This document shows, one piece after another, positions 24,514 through 34,162 of a stretch of DNA of 64,000 nt; within the stretch, counting starts at the first letter, position 1; each line of letters begins with the position of its first letter. Made by a program: the position numbers and the translations under genes. Source of the DNA: Dyadobacter beijingensis DSM 21582 (GTDB taxonomy: Bacteria; Bacteroidota; Bacteroidia; Cytophagales; Spirosomataceae); NCBI RefSeq assembly GCF_000382205.1, contig NZ_KB907788.1, forward strand, positions 682,001 through 746,000, read 5' to 3'. The notes below the pieces were generated by a model. That model had not been told where the DNA came from and made no database searches. It worked only from the letters and a program-made list of their open reading frames with translations.

Positions 24514-26865
24514 TTATTTAGCCGGGTTGTACACGATCCCCAGCCGCAGTGCCCTCAACCCGCTCAGGCCTTGCAGGTCTTCGAGTTCGAGTTCTTCGGT
24601 AACGGGGTCTAATGCATTGGTTTCCTGCAAATAGTGGATGAACGGCAGGTAATCCTCGATGTCGCGGTGGTGCAGGTAAATGAGGGCGATCTTGTCGGGC
24701 TGCGTGAGGCGTTCGTCGGAGTATTTGATCCGTACCTTGTCGATGCGTTTCTTGATCATCTGGTACCGGATGTTGTACGCGCCTTCGACGTCGAATTTAC
24801 GTTCATCGGCCCGGAAGCTGATATCGATCATGTGGTTGTGTACGAATATCAGTTGCGTCGTATGCAGCGCCATCGGCATGTCGGCCAGCAGGCTGCGGGT
24901 CAGTTTGGCCACTTCGATCATCGACGACAGCTGCCATAACCGCAGGTTTTTCAAATGAAAATGGCTGAACGGCCTGTCCGGCGCGATGGATTGGCCGATG
25001 TAAATATCGTATTCGATGCCGTCCGTCCTGAATTTCTCGAAATAGCAGGGGTATGACTGTTGCAGCGTGTCTTTTTCGTCTTCGAAATACCGGTTCACGG
25101 CCGTGTTGATGAGCTCCATCGACCGGTCCACATTCTGGCGGTTGCGGTGCACCTCGCCCTGCGCGGCGTGCGTGAGGCCGAGGTAGTCTTCAATGAGGGC
25201 AGTCGTGCGCGCATCCTGCTGCGACAAATGCACCAGGTAGTTGCGTGCTTCTTCGTTCAGGAAGTTGGTCAGGTTGTTTTCAGAAGTACTGTTCAGTTCG
25301 CCCTGCTGAACGGATTGCTGCCATTTGGAAGTATGGAAACGCAGCTCCTGCATGAGCGACGACCGGTCGAAGGGCAGGAGGGCATTCAGGAGCTCATCGA
25401 GCTTGCCGAGGTAATGCCCCAGGTCGGCGCGGATGGCCGTGTTGCGCTCGTTGGTGGAATTACGGATGTCGATGGCGCCATACAGCGGGTATACGTCGAA
25501 AAAAGCGATGTTTTCGCTTACTTCCGGCAGGCCTTTTTTGCGGCGGTGGAGGTAATGCCAGGCGGCATCGTTGAACTTCCATTGCACGGCGGGCTGTATC
25601 GACGTGAATTTCTCCTTGATAATGCCTTCGAGTTCGAGGTTGAACTCTTCGATATAGATATTGAGCAGTTGGGCCACGGGCGCGAATGCCATTTCGAGCC
25701 AGGCCATTTTCTTCTCATCGAAACGCTCGTCCTCCCACGTATGCATGCACAGCACGCCCACGAGTTTTTGTTCCACAAAAAGCGGTACCAATGCCAGCGA
25801 GCGCACATTCAGGTTGCGGAACGGCGTCAGCCAGCCGATCTGCCGGGCGTCTTCACTTTGAATATCAGATGAAAAAAACGACACGGGCTTGGCGGCGTAG
25901 CTTTCGGCCTGCCGGCGAAATTCTTCCGGCGTGAGGCGGTTTTCGCCCCAGATCTGAAAAAGTACGCCCGTGCCTGCCTGCTCATACCCGTACACCGCCT
26001 GCCCGTTCACCCGTACGAACGGGAAGAGATCGAACTCGATGCGGTTGTTCTGTACCAGTGTTTTCAGCGACTGGATAATGCGCTGGTACCGCGAAGGGCT
26101 ATCGCCGGGAATGCGGTTGAATTGCACCTTTTTGATATTCTCGACGGCCATCCGCGCGGTAACGTCGGTGACCGTAATCACGGCGAAGCCCCTGAATTTG
26201 AACATACCCAGCGGCAGCATTTTCTGCAACTGCAAATGCCCGTCTTTTTCGCTGAAATGCGCGTATATCTCCACAAAATTGAGTTCCGGCAATTCTTTCT
26301 TTGCGGACACCTCCACAAACTCGGGGCTGACCAATACTTCAAAATAGCGAAGGAGGCCGGTATGCACGTCGGTCCATGCATGGTACTGTTGTATTTTAAC
26401 GGGTACCTGAAAATTGTACAGCCTTTGGAGAATAAGGGTATAAATCAGGTGGAGACGTTCGCGCTGGTAATCGTCGGGATTTTTCTGCAACTCGTAATGC
26501 TGCTCGAAAGGCTTCGTGTTGAGCATTTCAAAAAGCAGGTCGGTGCCGTAAAAAATGTAGGGGTACAATGGAAAGCTCATGCCCCACGCCAGCTGGTGTT
26601 CCGATGCGAGCGGGGCCGAGAGTGTGCCGTAAATGTATTCGAAAAAGTCGCTGTACTGCGCGGCTTCTTCCAGGGGAATGTCGCCCTCGGGCAGGTTGTT
26701 TTCGCGGAAATGGTGGAGGATATTTTTATAAAAAGCCGATTTGAGCGTGCGTTCTTCGGCAATGCGCTTTTCTAGGAAGCGGACGTACGGCATCAGCGAA
26801 ATGGCCGAATCGAGGTCGAGCGGCAATGCCCGCATTCCGGATACGTCGAGTACTTCGTTTTTCAT
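24514..26865 (-). CDS. Large GAF-domain protein of unknown function
   Basis: This 783-residue soluble protein (start chosen at the ATG at 26865, beginning MKNEVLDVSG) has a GAF-like central part at roughly residues 270-420, with RSLALVPLFVEQKLVGVLCMHTWEDERFDEKKMAWLE-type spacing (only short pieces quoted: LALVPLFVEQKLVGVLCMH). The N-terminal 230 residues and the C-terminal 330 residues have no family I can name. A segment LYGAIDIRNSTNERNTAI near 490 superficially resembles the first metal site of class III cyclases, but the second site is not evident. It may be a cytosolic sensor. It is expressed upstream of, but probably separately from, the DUF4198 operon. Confidence 0.75.
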   Translation of the reverse strand: MKNEVLDVSGMRALPLDLDSAISLMPYVRFLEKRIAEERTLKSAFYKNILHHFRENNLPEGDIPLEEAAQYSDFFEYIYGTLSAPLASEHQLAWGMSFPLYPYIFYGTDLLFEMLNTKPFEQHYELQKNPDDYQRERLHLIYTLILQRLYNFQVPVKIQQYHAWTDVHTGLLRYFEVLVSPEFVEVSAKKELPELNFVEIYAHFSEKDGHLQLQKMLPLGMFKFRGFAVITVTDVTARMAVENIKKVQFNRIPGDSPSRYQRIIQSLKTLVQNNRIEFDLFPFVRVNGQAVYGYEQAGTGVLFQIWGENRLTPEEFRRQAESYAAKPVSFFSSDIQSEDARQIGWLTPFRNLNVRSLALVPLFVEQKLVGVLCMHTWEDERFDEKKMAWLEMAFAPVAQLLNIYIEEFNLELEGIIKEKFTSIQPAVQWKFNDAAWHYLHRRKKGLPEVSENIAFFDVYPLYGAIDIRNSTNERNTAIRADLGHYLGKLDELLNALLPFDRSSLMQELRFHTSKWQQSVQQGELNSTSENNLTNFLNEEARNYLVHLSQQDARTTALIEDYLGLTHAAQGEVHRNRQNVDRSMELINTAVNRYFEDEKDTLQQSYPCYFEKFRTDGIEYDIYIGQSIAPDRPFSHFHLKNLRLWQLSSMIEVAKLTRSLLADMPMALHTTQLIFVHNHMIDISFRADERKFDVEGAYNIRYQMIKKRIDKVRIKYSDERLTQPDKIALIYLHHRDIEDYLPFIHYLQETNALDPVTEELELEDLQGLSGLRALRLGIVYNPAK

Positions 26866-27050
26866 GGTGCTAAGCTGGGCGTTGGAGGCATAAATATACG
26901 ACACGCCATTTGAAAAAAGGTGCGTTCCTTTCAATGGTTGAAAGCGCCCGTTTGCAGCCCGCGACCAGGATCGGCGCTGCTCATTGCGGCAACGTAAAAG
27001 TGTATCTCATTTACGGATTTTTGTATAAGATGCGGACGGTGGCGACCCGG

Positions 27051-27058
27051 TAATTTTG
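27051..27058 (+). promoter_or_regulatory. Candidate -7 element TAATTTTG
   Basis: TAATTTTG matches TAnnTTTG and lies 31 bases upstream of the SDR start at 27090. The nearest upstream TTTG is at 27020, spaced 27 bases, which is too far for the standard promoter, so only the -7 element is supported. Confidence 0.4.
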
Positions 27059-27089
27059 TAGCATCAAAACACAAAAACAATTGTCAACC

Positions 27090-27932
27090 ATGTCAAAAAC
27101 TATTTTTATTACCGGCGCTTCCAAGGGATTTGGCCGTATATGGACCGAGGCTTTTTTGCAAAGAGGCGATAAAGTGGCCGCTTCTGCCCGCAACATTGAA
27201 ACGCTGCAAGAACTCGCAGCACAATATCCTGACACCCTGCTGCCCATTCAGCTGGATGTGAACGACCGCGCGGCCAGCTTCGCCGCCGTTCAGCAGGCAG
27301 CTGCGCATTTCGGCAGCCTCGATGTCGTGATCAACAATGCCGGCTACGGGTTGTTCGGGACGATTGAAGAAACGAGTGAAAAAGAAGCACGCGACCAGAT
27401 CGAAACCAACGTTTTCGGCTTGCTTTGGGTGACGCAGGCGGCTATTCCCGTGATGCGCGCACAGGGCGGCGGCCATATCCTACAAGTGTCAAGCGTGCTT
27501 GGCGTGGCTACGTTGCCGGTGCTGGGGCTTTACAACGCGTCCAAATGGGCCGTGGAAGGGCTAAGCGAAACCCTGGCGACGGAAGTCAAAGACTTCGGTA
27601 TCAAGATCACGCTCGTGGAACCCAACGGCTTCTCGACCGACTGGGGCGGCGCTTCCGCGGTCCACAGCGAACCGATTGCCCTGTACGACGGCGTGAAAGC
27701 GGCATTGTACGCCGGATTAACCCCCGATACGATCGGCGATCCCGCCGCTACTTCGGACGCGATCCTGAAAGTGGTGGACGAAGAAAACCCTCCGTTGCGA
27801 ATTTTCCTTGGTAAAGTGGGGCTCCCCTGGCTGAGCCAGGTCTACGCCGACCGCCTCGCCACCTGGGAAGAATGGAAAGAAGTGGCCGACGCTGCACACG
27901 GAGGCGCCGCCGTTGGCGAAATCACGGCCTGA
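27090..27932 (+). CDS. Short-chain dehydrogenase/reductase
   Basis: This 280-residue oxidoreductase has the classical SDR motifs: TGASKGFG at 8-15 for NAD(P) binding, NNAGYG near 80-85, and the catalytic YNASK with Y148 and K152. I used the ATG at 27090 instead of the upstream TTG at 27081. The substrate is not predictable. The basic/Ser residues in the glycine motif (GASKGFG) and ASARN near 34-38 suggest NADP preference. It is followed by an AraC-family regulator gene in the same orientation, a common pairing for stress- or substrate-induced SDR genes. Confidence 0.92.
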   Translation: MSKTIFITGASKGFGRIWTEAFLQRGDKVAASARNIETLQELAAQYPDTLLPIQLDVNDRAASFAAVQQAAAHFGSLDVVINNAGYGLFGTIEETSEKEARDQIETNVFGLLWVTQAAIPVMRAQGGGHILQVSSVLGVATLPVLGLYNASKWAVEGLSETLATEVKDFGIKITLVEPNGFSTDWGGASAVHSEPIALYDGVKAALYAGLTPDTIGDPAATSDAILKVVDEENPPLRIFLGKVGLPWLSQVYADRLATWEEWKEVADAAHGGAAVGEITA

Positions 27933-27965
27933 TTGAATGTTAGTAATGATTGATTAAATTGGGGG

Positions 27966-27988
27966 TCTGCACCTGTAACGGGTGCAGA
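27966..27988 (+). repeat. Inverted repeat between SDR and AraC genes
   Basis: TCTGCACC (27966-27973) and GGTGCAGA (27981-27988) form a perfect 8-base stem with a 7-base loop, followed by TTTAACC. It lies 34 bases after the SDR stop and 18 bases before the AraC start. It could act as a weak terminator or as an operator; the lack of a good T-run argues against a strong terminator. Confidence 0.55.
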
Positions 27989-28006
27989 TTTAACCGTTTC
28001 AAAACA

Positions 28007-28924
28007 ATGGAACACTACAAAACGATTACCGAGCTGCGCCGAAGCAGCAACATGCCGGCACCGGAGCACCCTATGATCAGCATGTTTACCTGCGACGAAC
28101 TGAAAAGCTGCACGGTGGGCAACCGCGAGTTCACGACGGATTTTTACCTGATCGCATTCAAAAAGATCAAGGCGGGGCATATCCTTTACGGCCGCACGAA
28201 GTACGATCATGAAAATGGATCGATGATTTTCTCCAAGCCACGGCAGGTCATCGAGATCAGCAATATCGAACTGGAAGAAAGGGGCTTTATGCTTTACGTC
28301 CACGAAGATTTCCTCAATGGCCACCCTTTGCATTCCGAGATAAAGAAATACGGTTTTTTCGACTACGAGGCCAATGAGGCCCTCCATTTGTCGGAGCGGG
28401 AGGAACAGATTATCTGGGACCTTTTCACCCGCATTCAAACAGAACACTACAACAATACCGACGAATACAGCCGCGACATTATGCTCACGCACCTGGATTC
28501 GATGCTAAAATATTCGCAGCGGTTTTACAAACGCCAGTTCATCAACCGGACGCAATTGTCGGGTACCACGGTTTCGCGCTTTAATGAAAGTCTTGCCAGC
28601 TATTTCGGGCAGGGAAATTTCCAGGAGAGAGGGCTGCCGTCCGTAAAACTGATGGCCGATATGCTCAAAACCTCGCCGCGCTACCTGAGCGATCTGCTCA
28701 AACAGGAGACCGGTAAAACGGCCATCGAGCTGATCCACATTTTTCTCGTGTCGGAAGCCAAGAATATGCTGCACAGCACGGATAAAACCGTGGCGGAAAC
28801 AGCCTACCTGCTCGGTTTCGAAAACCCGCCGTATTTTTCACGGTTATTCAAAAAGGAAACCGGCTACACCCCGAACGAGTATAAAAAGCGGCTGGATTTC
28901 GCCTTGCAGGGCGGCGTGGCGTAG
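28007..28924 (+). CDS. AraC-family transcriptional regulator
   Basis: This 305-residue regulator has an N-terminal sensory half of the cupin type (about 20-190) and a C-terminal AraC DNA-binding domain with two helix-turn-helix units (SVKLMADMLKTSPRYLSDLL and TVAETAYLLGFENPPYFSRL, ending in KETGYTPNEYKK). The start was set to the ATG at 28007; the upstream TTG frame at 27950 would read through the inverted repeat. It probably controls the adjacent SDR gene. An 11-base inverted repeat follows the stop. Confidence 0.92.
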   Translation: MEHYKTITELRRSSNMPAPEHPMISMFTCDELKSCTVGNREFTTDFYLIAFKKIKAGHILYGRTKYDHENGSMIFSKPRQVIEISNIELEERGFMLYVHEDFLNGHPLHSEIKKYGFFDYEANEALHLSEREEQIIWDLFTRIQTEHYNNTDEYSRDIMLTHLDSMLKYSQRFYKRQFINRTQLSGTTVSRFNESLASYFGQGNFQERGLPSVKLMADMLKTSPRYLSDLLKQETGKTAIELIHIFLVSEAKNMLHSTDKTVAETAYLLGFENPPYFSRLFKKETGYTPNEYKKRLDFALQGGVA

Positions 28925-28926
28925 TG

Positions 28927-28964
28927 ATTTGGGAGAATGTATGTTTAAATATTTTCTCCCAAAT
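28927..28964. terminator. 11-base inverted repeat downstream of AraC gene
   Basis: ATTTGGGAGAA (28927-28937) and TTCTCCCAAAT (28954-28964) are perfect complements with a 16-base loop, starting right after the AraC stop codon. There is no T-run on the plus strand, so it may be a weak terminator or mRNA-stabilising hairpin; an operator for the following PBP gene is also possible. Confidence 0.5.
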
Positions 28965-29058
28965 AATGGCGAAAATTGCCCCGGTTACGTTCTAATAGCT
29001 GATTTGTGGATCAAATTCGTTTATTTGGTCGGTTTATTAGACGTTACTCTGCACTTAC

Positions 29059-31362
29059 ATGATTCAATTGAAACCCGGGAAATACCGGCGTACTATCCTA
29101 AACCTCTGGCGCGCCTTCGGTATCGGTTTGGCCCTGCTGATTTTTTACATTGCGGCCGTCAACTACAACTTCTTCTGGCTTTTCGGCGGCATGCCCGACC
29201 TGAAAGCACTCGAAAACCCGAAAAGCGAGGTCGCTTCCGAGCTGATTTCGCAGGACGGCAAATCGCTCGGTAAATACCTGATAGAGAACCGCTCGCCCGT
29301 CGAGATCTCCGATATTTCCCCCAACCTTATCAACGCGTTGATCGCCACAGAGGATACCCGTTTTATCAGCCATTCGGGGATTGACCCGCGTAGCCTTTTA
29401 CGTGTGGCAAAGGGCATCCTCACCGCCAATGCGAGCTCCGGCGGAGGCAGTACGCTGACCCAGCAGGTGGCGAAAAACCTCTTCAACACCCGTTCGGAAG
29501 AGTTTGAGGGCTCATTGAGCAAAATCCCCGGCGTGCGCATCGTGATCGCAAAAACGAAGGAATGGATTCTCTCCATTATCCTCGAAAAGAAATACACGAA
29601 GCAGGAAATCATGCAGATGTACCTGAATACCGTGTCGTTCGGGAACAATGCGTTCGGGATCAAAGTCGCGGCTAAAACGTATTTCAATGCCGACGTGTCG
29701 GAACTCGACATTCCCCAATCGGCCATGCTGGTGGGTATGCTTCAGAACCCGACGATCTATAACCCGGTCCGGTTCCCGCAGAATGCGATCAACCGCCGCA
29801 ATACCGTACTCGCGCAAATGCGGAAGTACGACGATATTACGGAAGAGGACTTTAACCTGCTGAAAGATAAACCGCTGGGGCTTCAATTCGCGATGGAAAC
29901 GCATGCGAACGGGCCGGCGCCGTATTTCTGGGAATCGATGCGCGGCTACCTGAAAGCCTGGGTGAAATTGTACAACGAGGAAAACGGCACCGACCTTAAC
30001 CTCTACACGAGCGGCCTGCGCATTTACACGACCATCGACTCGCGCATGCAATCGTACATGGAAGAGGCGCTTACCCGGCATATGCAGGAACAGCAGAAAA
30101 TTTTCAGTGATCACTGGAAAGGCCGTAACCCGTGGATCGACGAGGACGGGAAGGAAATTCCGGGCTTCATCAACACGGCTGTTCGCCGCCTGCCCTATTT
30201 CAACCTCCTGAAAAACAAGCTAGGCGAGGAAGAAGCCTGGAAGGTCATGAACAAGCCTTATAAGATGAAGGTGTTCTCGTGGGACGGCGAAAAGGAAGTG
30301 ACCATGAGCCCTATCGACTCCATTAAATATTACAAACGATTCCTTCGCGCGGGCATGATGGCCATGGACCCGCGCAACGGGCACGTGAAAGCGTGGGTAG
30401 GAGGCATTAATTTCAAATATTTCCAGTACGACCACGTGAAGCAGGGCCGCCGCCAGCCGGGCTCGACGTTCAAGCCGTTTGTATACACGGCCGGGCTGGA
30501 CAAAAATTTCATTACGCCCTGCGAAAAAATCATGGATTCGCCGGTAACATTCCAGGCAGGGATCGACGATGTGAACGAAGATTACACGCCGAAAAACTCG
30601 AATGGCGTCTATTCCGAGCAGCCGCTCTCGCTGCGGCAGGCGCTGGGGAAATCGGTGAACTCGGTGACGGCCAATATCATGAAAATGGTGAAAGCGAACA
30701 CCGTGGTGGACTACGCGCACAAGCTGGGCATTACGAGCGAGCTGCCCGCTACACCTGCATTGTGCCTCGGTACGGGCGATGTTTCCGTTTACGAAATGGT
30801 ATCGGCCTATTGTTCATTTGCCAATGGAGGGTACAAGGTGATGCCGATGACAATCCTGCGCATCGAGGACCGCCACGGCAAGCTGCTGGCAGAGTTCCAC
30901 GAGCAGCAAAGCCAGGAACTGAGCGAAACAATGGCCTATAATATGCTGTACCTCATGCGCGGTGCCGTGGAAGATCCGGGCGGTACGGCCGGCCGGCTGC
31001 ACCAGTACGGGGTGACGGCAGGCAACGAGATCGCCGCCAAAACCGGTACTTCGCAAAACCATTCCGACGGCTGGTTCATGGGCATGACGCACAACCTCGT
31101 GGCCGGCGTGTGGGTTGGCGGCGAGGACCGGAGCATCCACTTCCGTACGCTCGCGCTCGGGCAGGGCGGGCGCGTGGCCATGCCCGCATGGGGATCGTTC
31201 ATGCAGAAGGTTTATAACGACCAGACCCTCGTCCAGTATCGCAAGGGCCCGTTCAACCGCCCCGCCGATTATACAGGCGAATGCGCCGCTGATTCATCCA
31301 CGGTCACCGAAGACGTTTACACCCCGCCGAAAAAGTCCGATGACGAAGGGGTGTTGTTTTAA
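29059..31362 (+). CDS. Bifunctional penicillin-binding protein 1A
   Basis: This 767-residue class A PBP polymerises and cross-links peptidoglycan. It has one N-terminal membrane anchor (about 18-40), a GT51 glycosyltransferase domain (catalytic E98 in ATEDTRFISHSGID; GGGSTLTQQVAKNLF; EIMQMYLNTVSFG) and a transpeptidase domain with S469-T-F-K472, SVN in GKSVNSVTAN and K661-T-G-T. All catalytic motifs are present. It stands alone between an AraC gene and a convergent flavoprotein gene, with a clear terminator after it. The symbol mrcA/ponA is used for such proteins, but orthology was not checked. Confidence 0.95.
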   Translation: MIQLKPGKYRRTILNLWRAFGIGLALLIFYIAAVNYNFFWLFGGMPDLKALENPKSEVASELISQDGKSLGKYLIENRSPVEISDISPNLINALIATEDTRFISHSGIDPRSLLRVAKGILTANASSGGGSTLTQQVAKNLFNTRSEEFEGSLSKIPGVRIVIAKTKEWILSIILEKKYTKQEIMQMYLNTVSFGNNAFGIKVAAKTYFNADVSELDIPQSAMLVGMLQNPTIYNPVRFPQNAINRRNTVLAQMRKYDDITEEDFNLLKDKPLGLQFAMETHANGPAPYFWESMRGYLKAWVKLYNEENGTDLNLYTSGLRIYTTIDSRMQSYMEEALTRHMQEQQKIFSDHWKGRNPWIDEDGKEIPGFINTAVRRLPYFNLLKNKLGEEEAWKVMNKPYKMKVFSWDGEKEVTMSPIDSIKYYKRFLRAGMMAMDPRNGHVKAWVGGINFKYFQYDHVKQGRRQPGSTFKPFVYTAGLDKNFITPCEKIMDSPVTFQAGIDDVNEDYTPKNSNGVYSEQPLSLRQALGKSVNSVTANIMKMVKANTVVDYAHKLGITSELPATPALCLGTGDVSVYEMVSAYCSFANGGYKVMPMTILRIEDRHGKLLAEFHEQQSQELSETMAYNMLYLMRGAVEDPGGTAGRLHQYGVTAGNEIAAKTGTSQNHSDGWFMGMTHNLVAGVWVGGEDRSIHFRTLALGQGGRVAMPAWGSFMQKVYNDQTLVQYRKGPFNRPADYTGECAADSSTVTEDVYTPPKKSDDEGVLF

Positions 31363-31369
31363 CATGCAG

Positions 31370-31399
31370 CGTGCGGGCCGTTGACGGTCCGCACGTTTT
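31370..31399 (+). terminator. Intrinsic terminator after PBP1A
   Basis: CGTGCGGGCCG (31370-31380) pairs with CGGTCCGCACG (31385-31395) through a TTGA loop with one G-T wobble, followed by TTTT. It lies 8 bases after the PBP stop. Confidence 0.85.
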
Positions 31400-31402
31400 G
31401 CT

Positions 31403-32773
31403 TTAAACAGGTCGGATATTCTGGTTGACGCAGAACACGTTATCCGGGTCGTATTTACTTTTTACTTTAACCAGCCTGTCGTAATTGCTGCCATAGGTGG
31501 CTTTGACACGGTCGGCGCCTTCTTCCATCATAAAATTGACATAAGCCCCGCCGGCGCCGTGCGGGTGCAGCTCCTGCCAGTAGTCCCGGGCGAAATTAGT
31601 CACCACATCCTTTTCGGACGGCTCGGGCGATACGCCGGCAATCACCATCGACCAGGTCGCGTCGCGGTAACTCCAGGCGGTAGCGTCGTTCGGTACGCGG
31701 CCGGCGGCGCCATTGATGGGGTAGAGGTGCATGCCCGAGAAGAAGTTGGGAATGCGGTGCGCGTGCCGGATATGCACGTCCATGACTTCGGGGCTGAGTT
31801 GTTTGACAAAATCGCCTTTCCAATACCATTGCAGACCGGGCACAAACAAATCATCGAACATCGTTTGCAGCACCGGCACCGGCATTGGCCCTACGGCGTC
31901 GATCAGCGGCTTGCGGAATTTACGTACCATTTCAAAAACTTCGTTCGCTTCCTCCTCGTCGATGCAGGCCCACACGATACCGCACATGAGATGTAAATGG
32001 TATTGTTCAGGAAATATGGGTGCGGGCGGTATTTTGTGAAAGTTAAAGAAGCCGCTGACCGTGTCCGGAGCCTGCTTGATAAAATCCTGGTACCATTCCA
32101 TCATGGCTTTGGCCTCGCTGATATCCCAGAACATCGGTCCGCCGTACACGGTGTGCACGTTGTGGGCACGGAAAAGGAAGGATGTCACCACCCCGAAATT
32201 CCCTCCGCCGCCCCGGATGGCCCAGAACAAATCCTCGTTGATAGCCGGAGAGGCCGTTACGATGTCGCCGCTGGCGAGTACCACCGTGGCTTCGAGCAGG
32301 TTATCGATAGTGAGGCCGGCGAAGCGCGTCAAATGGCCCAGCCCGCCGCCCAGCGTGAGGCCTCCAATGCCCGTGGTGGCATTGATACCCGTCGGTACGG
32401 CCAGCCCGTGCGGATGGCCGGCCTTGTCGAGGTCACCCAGCAGGCATCCGCCTTGTGCGCGTATCGTCTGTGCTTCCGGGTCCACGGTAACCTGCCGCAT
32501 CTGCGACAGATCGATGACTAACCCCTGGTCACATACGCCAAGCCCGGCGCCGTTGTGGCCGCCGCCGCGCACTGCTACCACCAGCCCGTGTTCGCGGGCG
32601 AAACGGACTGCATGGGCGACATCATTTTCATCCGCGCACTGCGCAATGAGGCCCGGGCGTTTATCGATCATCCCGTTATGAACTTTTCTGGCAGTGTCGT
32701 AATCAGCATCGTTGGGCGCAATGACCCTGCCCCGCAAATAGGGGATGGCCTGGGAGGAACTGTTTGTTTCCAT
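31403..32773 (-). CDS. FAD-linked oxidoreductase of the BBE/oligosaccharide-oxidase type
   Basis: This 456-residue flavoenzyme has an FAD_binding_4 domain (RPGLIAQCADENDVAHAV; RGGGHN with H73, the usual covalent FAD histidine; VDPEAQTIRAQGG; GLTLGGGLGHLTRFAGL) and a C-terminal BBE segment (YDPDNVFCVNQNI). The second covalent cysteine of bicovalent members is not evident, so single attachment is likely. I chose the ATG at 32773, since the longer frame adds 60 residues without features. Members oxidise sugars or secondary metabolites; the substrate here is unknown. No signal peptide is seen. Confidence 0.9.
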   Translation of the reverse strand: METNSSSQAIPYLRGRVIAPNDADYDTARKVHNGMIDKRPGLIAQCADENDVAHAVRFAREHGLVVAVRGGGHNGAGLGVCDQGLVIDLSQMRQVTVDPEAQTIRAQGGCLLGDLDKAGHPHGLAVPTGINATTGIGGLTLGGGLGHLTRFAGLTIDNLLEATVVLASGDIVTASPAINEDLFWAIRGGGGNFGVVTSFLFRAHNVHTVYGGPMFWDISEAKAMMEWYQDFIKQAPDTVSGFFNFHKIPPAPIFPEQYHLHLMCGIVWACIDEEEANEVFEMVRKFRKPLIDAVGPMPVPVLQTMFDDLFVPGLQWYWKGDFVKQLSPEVMDVHIRHAHRIPNFFSGMHLYPINGAAGRVPNDATAWSYRDATWSMVIAGVSPEPSEKDVVTNFARDYWQELHPHGAGGAYVNFMMEEGADRVKATYGSNYDRLVKVKSKYDPDNVFCVNQNIRPV

Positions 32774-33352
32774 ATCAGAAGGGGTTTGAATAAAAAACAC
32801 GAAAGCCTTGCCCGGCCTGGGATGGCCGTGCGTCATGACGGTGTTTTTGTGGTGTCCTGAAAGGGATAAGCGTAATGTGCCGGAACTGGCTGGGATATCG
32901 CTGATGGTATGTTCAAATATAAGCATTTTTGTCTTGAATTTTGATAAACACACCGGTCCCGCTTAGATTTAAATGCTCAACCCGGGTGGGTTTTTCAGGG
33001 CCAATCGCCGGTTTATCATCAGCGTGCATTGTGTGCGGCAGATTAATGCGTTTTTCAACTATAAAATTAAACTGACACTTGCGCCAACTACTGAAAATGA
33101 GATGATTATCAGCCAGGCAAAAGCAATGGATTTTAAGAAATGGCCGGGTGAATAGTCGCCCGAATATGCGATTGTCGCATGACATTGGGCCAGGCGTTGG
33201 AGAATTCCGGAATTATTTCGTACTTCGGCGCATTCATACTCGACTCGTTTCCTGCTATTACTTGCCCGGTGAACCCGCCGGGCGTCCCTTTGGCTTAGCC
33301 CACTGACTGAGCCGGTCCAGACATTTGACAACTATTCTTTGTCCGGATATAC
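32774..33352. other. 579-base intergenic region, no gene
   Basis: This divergent region separates the flavoprotein and an orphan LytTR regulator. Short open frames on either strand have no family features and unlikely composition. A hairpin GCCCGG-N8-CCGGGC lies at 33264-33283, about 70 bases before the regulator start, and could be an operator or leader hairpin. Confidence 0.45.
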
Positions 33353-34090
33353 ATGAACAAAATCAAGTGCCTGATTATTGACGACGAACCGTCTACCGCC
33401 GGCATCCTGCAATCGTACATTCGCGAGCTGGATGCGCTGGAACTCGTGGGGACCTACTACGACGCCGTGGATGCGCTGGTATACCTTCAGCAAAATCCCG
33501 TCGACCTGCTTTTCATGGATGTCATGCTGCCCAAAATCACGGGCGATGCGTTTTTGAAATTGCTTCCCAGCAGGCCGAGGATCATTTTCCTTGCCAACCG
33601 GCGCAAGCGCTGGATACCGGGCTACGACGAATATGTGCTCGATTGCCTCGTTAAACCGATTGCGTTCGAGGACTTTGTCGCCAGCATAGACCGCTGTTAT
33701 GAGTCCATTCCGCCGGTGCTCCGGCGTCTCCTGCCGCCGAGGGCCAAACGTCTCGCACGCCGGCGCGGGTCATTCGTATACCTGTACTCGGGCCAGGCAA
33801 TGGTGAAGGTATACCTGAACGAAGTGCTGTTTATCGAAGGGGTGCGGAATTATGCGCGCGTGAAAACGATCGAGAAGGACATTGTGATCCTGCAGGGGTT
33901 GGCGGCGCTGGACGCGAAGCTGAGCGGTAAGGGATTTATGCGAATACACCGCTCGGTAATTGCGTCGCTCAGTAAAATCACGGCATTCGGGGATTATACC
34001 GTCGAAATCGGGCCGCACATTTTCCCGGTGAGCAAGCCCTTTCGTGCGCGGGTGCTGGCGCGTTTGCGCGAGCTGACCAAAAACGTATAG
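33353..34090 (+). CDS. Orphan LytTR response regulator with altered switch region
   Basis: This 245-residue regulator has a receiver (IIDDEP with acidic pair at 10-12, phospho-acceptor D56 in LLFMD, LVKP lysine) and a LytTR DNA-binding domain from about 140 (FVYLYSGQAMVKVYLNEVLF, FMRIHRSVIASLSKI). No kinase gene is adjacent. The segment that normally reads IIFTTAY, containing the conserved Thr/Ser switch residue, reads IIFLANRRKRW here, so the phosphorylation-dependent switch may be altered. It could respond to a distant LytS-type kinase or act without phosphorylation. Confidence 0.9.
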   Translation: MNKIKCLIIDDEPSTAGILQSYIRELDALELVGTYYDAVDALVYLQQNPVDLLFMDVMLPKITGDAFLKLLPSRPRIIFLANRRKRWIPGYDEYVLDCLVKPIAFEDFVASIDRCYESIPPVLRRLLPPRAKRLARRRGSFVYLYSGQAMVKVYLNEVLFIEGVRNYARVKTIEKDIVILQGLAALDAKLSGKGFMRIHRSVIASLSKITAFGDYTVEIGPHIFPVSKPFRARVLARLRELTKNV

Positions 34091-34108
34091 TGTTTTTCTC
34101 GTGCCATA

Positions 34109-34137
34109 TTGCTTTCAGAAAAGTTAATTGTATTTTG
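34109..34137 (+). promoter_or_regulatory. Candidate promoter TTG-N19-TATTTTG
   Basis: TTG at 34109-34111 and TATTTTG at 34131-34137 are separated by 19 bases, close to the Bacteroidota -33/-7 consensus (one base short in the -7 element). It lies 26 bases upstream of the YegP-like gene. Confidence 0.45.
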
Positions 34138-34162
34138 AAAGCCTAATCCAATCTTTCAAAAC

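Noticed and set aside
25290..25470. Class III cyclase-like signature (IDIRNST) in the GAF protein
   Set aside because: Only the first metal-site-like segment is seen; the second acidic site and the substrate-binding residues of cyclases are not evident downstream.
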